Made by a program: the position numbers and the translations under genes. DNA of 64,000 bases from Laburnicola sp. R22_1 (taxonomy: Eukaryota; Ascomycota; Dothideomycetes; Pleosporales; Didymosphaeriaceae), in the NCBI GenBank assembly GCA_014281115.1, contig JACONQ010000020.1:434001-498000 (forward strand), given 5' to 3'. The notes under the pieces are model-generated. The model had not been told where the DNA came from, did not search any database, and worked only from the letters and a program-made list of their open reading frames with translations. Of the stretch, positions 57,570 to 64,000 are shown piece after piece; within the stretch, counting starts at the first letter, position 1, and every line of letters starts with the position of its first letter.

Positions 57570-59704
57570 ACATGTTGGTTCAGCACTTGGCGCGGTTCGG
57601 CAAATGGCGCACCCCAACCAAATCACGCAGTTTACAACACCTCGTTACTGAGCCATCCACAATAGCTAGAATATTCTAATAATTCATTCAATTACTATAT
57701 AAATTGCTGCGAAAAAGATGTACTACTGGAATTTCGCTGGAAGTTTGATGGTGCGGCCACGGCGCGTTGTTGTTGTGGGTGCTGGATCATGCCCCATTTC
57801 ATCACCCCTATCCCCCTACCCTCAGCAACCACCACACGTTGCTTTTTTTCTGTTTTGGCGCTGCGGCAGGCTTTAAGGCCTTCCTCTTTCCCTTTTGGGA
57901 AGTTTGTATAGCCTTTTCGGAGTTTTCTTTCTCCTAAATCCTCTGTTGTTGCTCAGCTTGTTTCTCCGCCGCAACCCTCTCCTTTTCCTCCCTTTTCTTA
58001 ACCCTCAACCTTTCTCTCTCTTTCTTCTCCTGCAGGTTACGTAGCTTAGCTGAGGTTATTTCTGCCTTCTTACGCGCTTTTTCAAGTTCTACTTTCTCTT
58101 TCTCCTTATCTACAACGCTCTCGCGTACTCTAGCCTCCCTCAGCTTCCTCGGGGACCAGAAAACTGCACCACCGTGGTACTCCCTGCGTTGTTGCAGGTC
58201 TAGAGGCTTGCTCTTCTTCTGCTGCTTCTTCTTAACTTGTAGGGCCTTTGTCAGGCCTTGTACCTCAGCGTGGAGGATGTCATTTTGAACAGAGATGTGG
58301 TGGAGAGAACGCTTCAGCTTCTGCACCTCCCTACTGCCCTCCTCCCTCACAGTATTACGCACGAGGGTCTCGATTTTGAGCCAATCCTTGCCGCTGAGTA
58401 CAGAGGTACTGCTCTCTCTCGAATCCTGCTCCACTGGAGTTGATGGCCTGTATTTCTGAAGGATAACCTCAGCGTTACGGGGCCATATACTAGTGGCCTC
58501 AAAGGACTTTAGAATTGTTTTCTTCTTGAAGGAGATGGTCCAGGCTTCCTAGAAGAGAGGGAAGAAGTCTCCTTTCTTTACTGAGAGTAGCCCCTAGGCC
58601 TTGTGGAGATAGGTAGTGAGGGCTTTTGAGTAGGCTGATGAGAGAGGCTTAAAGAGTACTACATCAAGGGGCTGCAGCGTGTGGGTACTGTGAGGGGGAA
58701 TATCATAAGGAGAATCTAATTGTGGTCACAGTAGTTGATAAACTCTCTCGTTACGTGGGACCCATAGCCATCCACAATTAGTAGTTGGTAGGATCAACGA
58801 GCTTTCGCTTTTGTGTACCAATTAAAGACCTGCTCGAGCCACGCAAGGCCTATATTGTTGTTGGTCCATCCATTAGGAGATATAGTAACGAATACCTCAT
58901 GCTTCCCAGCCTCAATATCCTCTACCTAGGCCGATTGGAGAGCGTTATTAGCAGCTGCAAATAGTAGCCCTAGTGGCAACGCAGTTCCATCAGCGCAGAC
59001 GCAAGCTAGGATGGTCATCCACTCTCTGTTGCCATCTTAGAGGGCTGATTTCACTTCCCCGCGGTCCCACATAGCTTTGCTGAAGATCCTTTTGCTTCTT
59101 CCAATCACTCCTATAAGGAAGCCCTTCTTATCCATATTGTACATGTGACGAGGCTCTATATTGTACTCCTCCATTTTCTCTAGCAGAAGTTGAAAGAATT
59201 GCTCGTATTTAGCCCCTAAATCAGCTTGGTGGCGCGCGCGATCCATTCTAGTAACCTAATGGGGGTGATTTCGACGTTGTAACAGTTAATAAATCAGGTA
59301 ACCCAGCTTTTTCCTACTAGTTGTTCGCCGTTGGTTTTTGCAATTAATGAAGCAAAATTCTGCAGCATCTCCCTTGTAGGTGGTAGACAACAGCCTATAA
59401 GCTTTTCTATATAGCTTATAAGCTCCAGTTCTTGTTAAGGGGTAAGTTTTCGCTGTTGGAGTTATTGCTCTTTTATCAGCACGTTTTTGCCCTAGTGTAT
59501 CCTCCTCAACGTAGTGTCTGGTACACCATATTTTTTCGCTATTTTTCGATACGAGAATTCTTCTCCTGGTTCGCGCGATTCGATTTCTTCAATTGCCTTG
59601 TCAATTGGATCCATATTGGCTGAGTTATGGGTGGGTGAAGGATTGGGTGGAAAATGCGGGGGTGCGCCATTTGCCGAACCGCGCCAAGTGCTGAACCAAC
59701 ATGT
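57570..59704 (-). mobile_element. Well-preserved pogo/Fot1-like DNA transposon
   Basis: 2,135 bp with ~48-bp perfect terminal inverted repeats (ACATGTTGGTTCAGCACTTG..., followed by GCGCGGTTCGGC and ending near GCGCACCCC) and a TA target duplication (57,568-57,569; 59,705-59,706). GC content is clearly higher than in the surrounding block. It encodes one transposase on the minus strand. Confidence 0.95.
57934..59614 (-). pseudogene. Pogo-family transposase with a few stops
   Basis: The ATG at 59,614 gives MDPIDKAIEEIESREPGEEF and an HTH_psq-like segment SYRKIAKKYGVPDTTLRRIH. Next come HMYNMDKKGFLIGVIGRSK (about 59,100, first DDE Asp), LLIVDGYGSHVTREFINYCD (about 58,740-58,790, second Asp) and PPHSTHTLQPLDVVLFKPL, the third-residue region. 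The C-terminal coiled-coil is Lys/Glu-rich (57,934-58,434). Stops occur after RIH, after DHN, after HKA and before EAW, all at positions where Gln or Trp is plausible. Probably inactive, but recoverable as a family member by eye. Confidence 0.85.
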
Positions 59705-60544
59705 TAATATAGCTATTGCTAGCAATCTTTAGAAATAATAATAGAGAAGATAATAGTTACAGCGTTATACTAGTTACGGCACTAGTGCTATTATTTTATT
59801 TTCTCCTCCTAACTCTAAACTAGTATAGTAATATAGCCTTATTATATTTTATATATAGATTTTTTTGCTTAGAGTGCGCGCACTAAGCCTACTAAGCTTG
59901 CTTAGCTTACTTCTACGCTAACCCTTTTTAGTAATACCTTAAAACGTTTTTATATGTCTATAATATAAAAGGGACAATTACTATTATTATAATATTTTTA
60001 TTAGAAACTTCTTAGTCGCAAAAAAACTATTATCTTAGAGAGTGCGGCTAGCTACGATTATCTAGCATTTAATTACTAGGTAGTTAATATTAGGATCTTT
60101 TATCTCTCTCTAAAGTATTAATTTAAGACTCCTAATTAATTTAAGTGATAATTTATCCTTCTAGGTCTTTGCGTTTAGTCTATTCTTCCTAGCTAGGCTC
60201 TTATAAGTCTATAGAAATATCTAGGTATCTATTTTATTAGAAAGGAAGAGCTTATAAAACTTTTTATATGCCTATTAGAAAGTAAAGAGATTATAGTCAG
60301 TCTTTTTTAAAAATTTAAAGAGTACTTTAGGTCTATACATTTTTTTTAAGAGCCTAATTTGTTTAACACTAACTTGCGTAGCCTTTTAAGGCGCGGCTCT
60401 AAGGTAGCTAAGAATAGCTTTTATAGAATTATTTTAATTATTTATAGAATTATTACCTTAGTAATAGTTTATATTTATCTAAAGCTTATTATATATATCT
60501 TCTAGCTAATCTTTAATAGTAGGGCTATAGTAACTAGGCTAGTA

Positions 60545-60720
60545 AATAGGTTCAGAGTACCTAGATTGGGTATAGGGTTAAGTTAGAGTCGCATAGACTA
60601 TAGGTATAGGTTAGATTAGGTTAATTATATAAGACTCTAAATCTAACCTAACCTATATCTAACCTAATTATATAACACCGAACCTAATTACGTAAGACCG
60701 TAGCTTAATTTAACTTAGTT
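60545..60720. repeat. TTAGG-rich tracts in both orientations
   Basis: GGTTAGATTAGGTTAA at about 60,608-60,625 faces CTAACCTAACCTATATC at about 60,640-60,660, with further ACCTAATTA units to 60,700. Confidence 0.75.
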
Positions 60721-60764
60721 TAATGTTATTTAAAATATATTTTTAATTAATTATTAAATATCTT

Positions 60765-60835
60765 CGTCGTGTGAAGATTCTAACCAAGGTCGAGTTCGCA
60801 CTATATATAGAGAGGAGTAAAATAGGAGGCACTAA
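60765..60835 (+). repeat. Repeat R3, copy 3
   Basis: TCGTCGTGTGAAGATTCTAA through GGAGGCACTAAA; direct match to 47,868-47,955. It is the least mutated copy and lies between the two telomere-like tracts. Confidence 0.75.
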
Positions 60836-60879
60836 ATTTTAATTAATTATAACAGCTATTTATTACAGACTAAATAGGT

Positions 60880-61012
60880 ACTCTAGAATTAGATTAGGGT
60901 TAGAGTCTTACGTAAGTAAGGTTAGGTTAGAGTTAAGGTCTTACATAAGTAGGGTTAGGTTAGGGTTAGATTAGATTATGTAAGACCCTAACCCTAACCT
61001 AACCTATACTTA
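60880..61012. repeat. Interstitial telomere-like repeats, head to head
   Basis: TTAGGTTAGGG/TTAGGGTTAG-type units run on the plus strand (60,890-60,980) and are followed by CCCTAACCCTAACCTAACC (about 60,987-61,005). ACTTACGTAAGAC-like spacers recur (TCTTACGTAAGTA, TCTTACATAAGTA, TATGTAAGAC). The unit resembles the fungal telomere repeat TTAGGG but is irregular. Confidence 0.8.
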
Positions 61013-62329
61013 TTTGCCAGTCTAATAGTAACCTTTTCTATAGTACTTATTAATATTAGGTAGCTTAATAAAGTATCCTAGCTTAAATATACTAAAAGGG
61101 GTAGTAAAAGTATATTTACCTTAGGGCATATCTATTTAGTTACTATTAGCAAGCTTAGTTTATATATACCTAAGAACTAGAAAGTAGTAAAGAGTTTTAT
61201 CTAAATGCAAAGTAGGCACTATAAGCTAGAATAGATATTAGGGCAAATACTAGTGTATATATTAAGGCGCAACTAGGTAGAATAAGCTTTGCTTAGCTAA
61301 ATAAAGATAGCGCGAACTATATAGTAGATTATATATTTCTAGGCTAGAATCTTTTAAAAAATATAAGTATAGTGCTGCAGATTATAAATATCTTTAATAA
61401 AATGGAGAGCTTTATTAGGAGTAAATAAGTCTACTCTAATAGTAGTGTTATTAGCACTATTAGACTAGAATTAAAATTCTTCCTTTATTATATATATTAT
61501 AGTATAAGATATTTATACCTTATATATAGTAAAAGCTTGTTTAAATATATTAGCGCACTTATATAGAGCCTAAATAATATTATTCTATTCAGAATTATTT
61601 TTAGACTTTATAATAGCCATAGCTACTAAATCTAGTACTATTTTTAAAAGTAGGCCTTAAAAAACAATATTAAGCCTAAAGCTAATAGGTGGCAAGTAAT
61701 TATTTTATTTCTAGGCTATAATAGAGTAATGAGTCTAGTTTAAATTACGCTAAAAATACACTAAACTTCTTAGTAGCTTTAAGTTTAGCTTTGCCTTAGT
61801 GCGTAAGATACTTAAAGTCTACTAGTAAAAATTTATTACCTAGCTAATCTACTTTAAGTATAGCAATATTTTAATTATACTTAGAAGCCTTATAAGAAAT
61901 TTTATTAGGTAAACCTTTCTTAGTAGTTTAATAATGCTTTTATTTTTATAAGGCTAGGAGCAAAGCAACTAGTTGTTTTAGAAGTAGCTATAGGCTACTT
62001 TCTATACTTAATAGATAATAGATTGCTAGTAGAGTTAAGTAGAAGACTTCTATAATAAATATTATATAAACTATTATTAGTAAGGTGTATACAAAGATCC
62101 TCTACTATATTTTCTATTATAGAGTTATATTAAGAGGACTTAGAGAATACTCTAAGAGCTAGAGGAATCTTCTAAATAAAAGGGTAGCGGCTTACTATAG
62201 TATAGGCAATAGTAGGGTTAAGCAAAGTAAGATTATAAAAAGGGTATAGTAAATAAACTTAGGGTAGTAGGTTTTATATAGCGTATAAGCTAGCGTATAG
62301 TTTAAGCTAAGATTGCGTTACTAGATAAC

Positions 62330-64000
62330 TACTTACGTAGCAGCTATAGGCTAAGCTTCTTAAGTTAGATAATTTAGAAATTTATTTATACCTAGTATAG
62401 ATCTAGTAGGCCTTTTAGGTGCTATATATCTATTTCTTTAAATATACGTCTTAGAATTTTAGTATATTATAGTATTACTGCTTTATTAATATATACACCC
62501 TCTAGCTTAGCTACTCTAGTAGGTGTAAGGGTAGGGCGCATTAACTTCTTAAGCGTATACAAATTTAATTAGGAAGCGAAACATTATAGACCTTTTAGTA
62601 TATAGTATAACACTATAAGGGAAAGCTATAGGTGTGCTAAAAACGCATTAAAAAACATAAAGTAGCTTATAGATAGGTTAAGACTATTTATTAGCACGTG
62701 TAAATTAGCCCCTTATACTAGAGGTAGTTAATTATAAAATACACTAGGTACTAAAGTTAATAATATAACGCGTAGTTGCCTACACGCATATAATATAAAT
62801 CTATAACTAGATATAGATTAAGTATTATTTACTTACTATATAATATATTTAATTATCGCGTAAGATATTAAAGTTAGTTACTATATCTATTCCTTACCCT
62901 AAAGATACTATTGCTATTACTACTAAATATATAGTATTACGCCCCTACCTAGAAGACGCAAATAACAATATAGTTAGGTATAATATAGCTAGGTATAATA
63001 GTTAGACGCCACTTAATATTAAAAACTATATAGTCTATACTAAGGACCTATAGATAGCTGTCATAAAATTAGATTGCTATATTAAGAAGAATATAGATAT
63101 TAGTGAGTAGAAGTTTAGAATTAAAGGTAGGAGTAGAATAAGCCTTATAATATAGATTACTCTATACTAGTTTAGCTGTAAAGTGCTTATAACTATTAAG
63201 AATAAAAACTAAAAGAATATAAACATTTTTATAAAGTAAAAGTCTAGATTAGTAGCTATATACTACTACGTAGCTTATAGAAGCAATTACTACCTAATAT
63301 TAGATCTCTAATTAATAGCTACTTACTTTAAAGATAGTAGTTATATAAAGTAGGTACTAGAGATGTAAAGAATATATAAATACGCAATTATACTATAGGA
63401 TATCTATAGATAATAGGTAGAGTAAGGCTAGCAAAGTGTTAGAGTACTATTTAGTATTAGAAGTATGGAGTGCGTGCGTAATTTGTTATATATTATAGTA
63501 GTAGTAGAGAGTATATTTAGGAGTTCTAAGTAGTTAATTATCTAGTAACGCGGTAAAAGATTATAAGGTAGTGTTAATTATCTAGTAATATAGTAGACAA
63601 GTAAGTAAGTTAGGGTATTATTATTATAGGGTGAGTTATCTTAGAAGCTAGGAGAAGACGTTAGAAAAACTTTAACGCACTCTAGTCCTAGGACTTAGCG
63701 CTTACACATAACGTTGCATAACGTGATATTATATAGACGCTAGTAACATAATAGAAATATATAGTAATTAAATATAGTAGGGCTCCTTAAAAACTAAATA
63801 AGTAGAGGCAGTTTATACTCCTGCCTAGGAGGGGCAAATTTAATATAGTAGGGATAGTAGGGTAGAGAATATAATAGGCAAGTAGCATTACTAAGGAGTA
63901 GTTAAACCTATAGTGTAGACTTATAGGAAGCTATAGTAGTAATAAGTGTTACTGTCTATAAGCAAGTTAACGCGTTATATATACTTATAGTATATAAGTA
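62330..64000 (-). repeat. Repeat Y, minus copy (interrupted by element X)
   Basis: Read on the minus strand, 64,000-63,845 and then 62,569-62,330 match 52,420-52,800. The match may continue further left, but divergence makes it unclear. Confidence 0.7.
62570..63834 (+). mobile_element. Unidentified element X, copy 2
   Basis: About 1,265 bp flanked by CAAATTTAAT (62,560-62,569 and 63,835-63,844). It starts TAGGAAGCGAAACATTATAG and ends CTGCCTAGGAGGGG, aligning end to end with 50,631-51,859 in the same orientation. It is inserted in repeat Y. Confidence 0.85.

Larger units (their letters stand above)
59705..64000. other. AT-rich, RIP-degraded transposon block (right part)
   Basis: Same composition and decay as 35,940-57,569 and runs off the right edge. 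It holds the telomere-like tracts, repeat R3 copy 3, a minus-strand copy of repeat Y and element X copy 2. No host gene was seen. Confidence 0.85.

Overview
This is nuclear DNA from a filamentous ascomycete (Pezizomycotina; a Pleosporales-like dothideomycete is a guess from genome style, not a proof). The genes have short 47-85 nt introns with CTRAC-like branch sites. They include a velvet regulator, a Bin3-type RNA methylase, CTP synthase, squalene epoxidase, SRP72, TFIIE-alpha and Pus1. The genome is two-speed: GC-balanced gene blocks alternate with AT-rich blocks of transposons in which coding codons are replaced by TAG/TAA and repeat copies differ by C/T and G/A transitions, as repeat-induced point mutation (RIP) produces.

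Layout. 1-13,000 is a housekeeping block: Bin3-like methyltransferase (-, runs off the left edge), velvet factor (+), CTP synthase (+), an unrecognised single-pass membrane protein (+) and squalene monooxygenase (+). 13,460-17,700 is decaying: a GH95 alpha-fucosidase pseudogene, then minus-strand remnants of a LysM/chitin-binding chitinase and of a conserved fungal protein of unknown function. 17,635-23,568 is a complete Ty1/copia retrotransposon (-) with 206-bp LTRs and ATTCC target duplications. A LysM protein gene follows, split by a ~3 kb AT-rich composite element (23,825-26,822) made of a RIP-degraded pogo/Fot1 transposon with a solo LTR nested in it.

28,049-35,908 is a second housekeeping block: SRP72 (-), TFIIE-alpha (-), Pus1-type pseudouridine synthase (+) and a cyclase-family enzyme (-). 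TFIIE-alpha and Pus1 share a 355-bp divergent promoter region.

35,940-64,000 is a gene-free AT-rich block of nested elements: an old copia remnant interrupted by a younger complete copia element (39,927-45,448, TCTAG duplications); a Ty3/gypsy remnant whose integrase is interrupted by an unidentified ~1.23 kb element (X); a second X copy at 62,570 inserted in another repeat that also exists in the window without the insertion; a well-preserved pogo transposon (57,570-59,704); and inward- and outward-facing telomere-like tracts near 60.6-61.0 kb.

The strongest unusual observations are an apparent AT-AC intron next to a 10-nt exon in CTP synthase, the LysM gene split by an element with matching 7-bp flanks, and element X with 10-11 bp target duplications and an in-window empty site. 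No tRNA, rRNA or CRISPR array was recognised.
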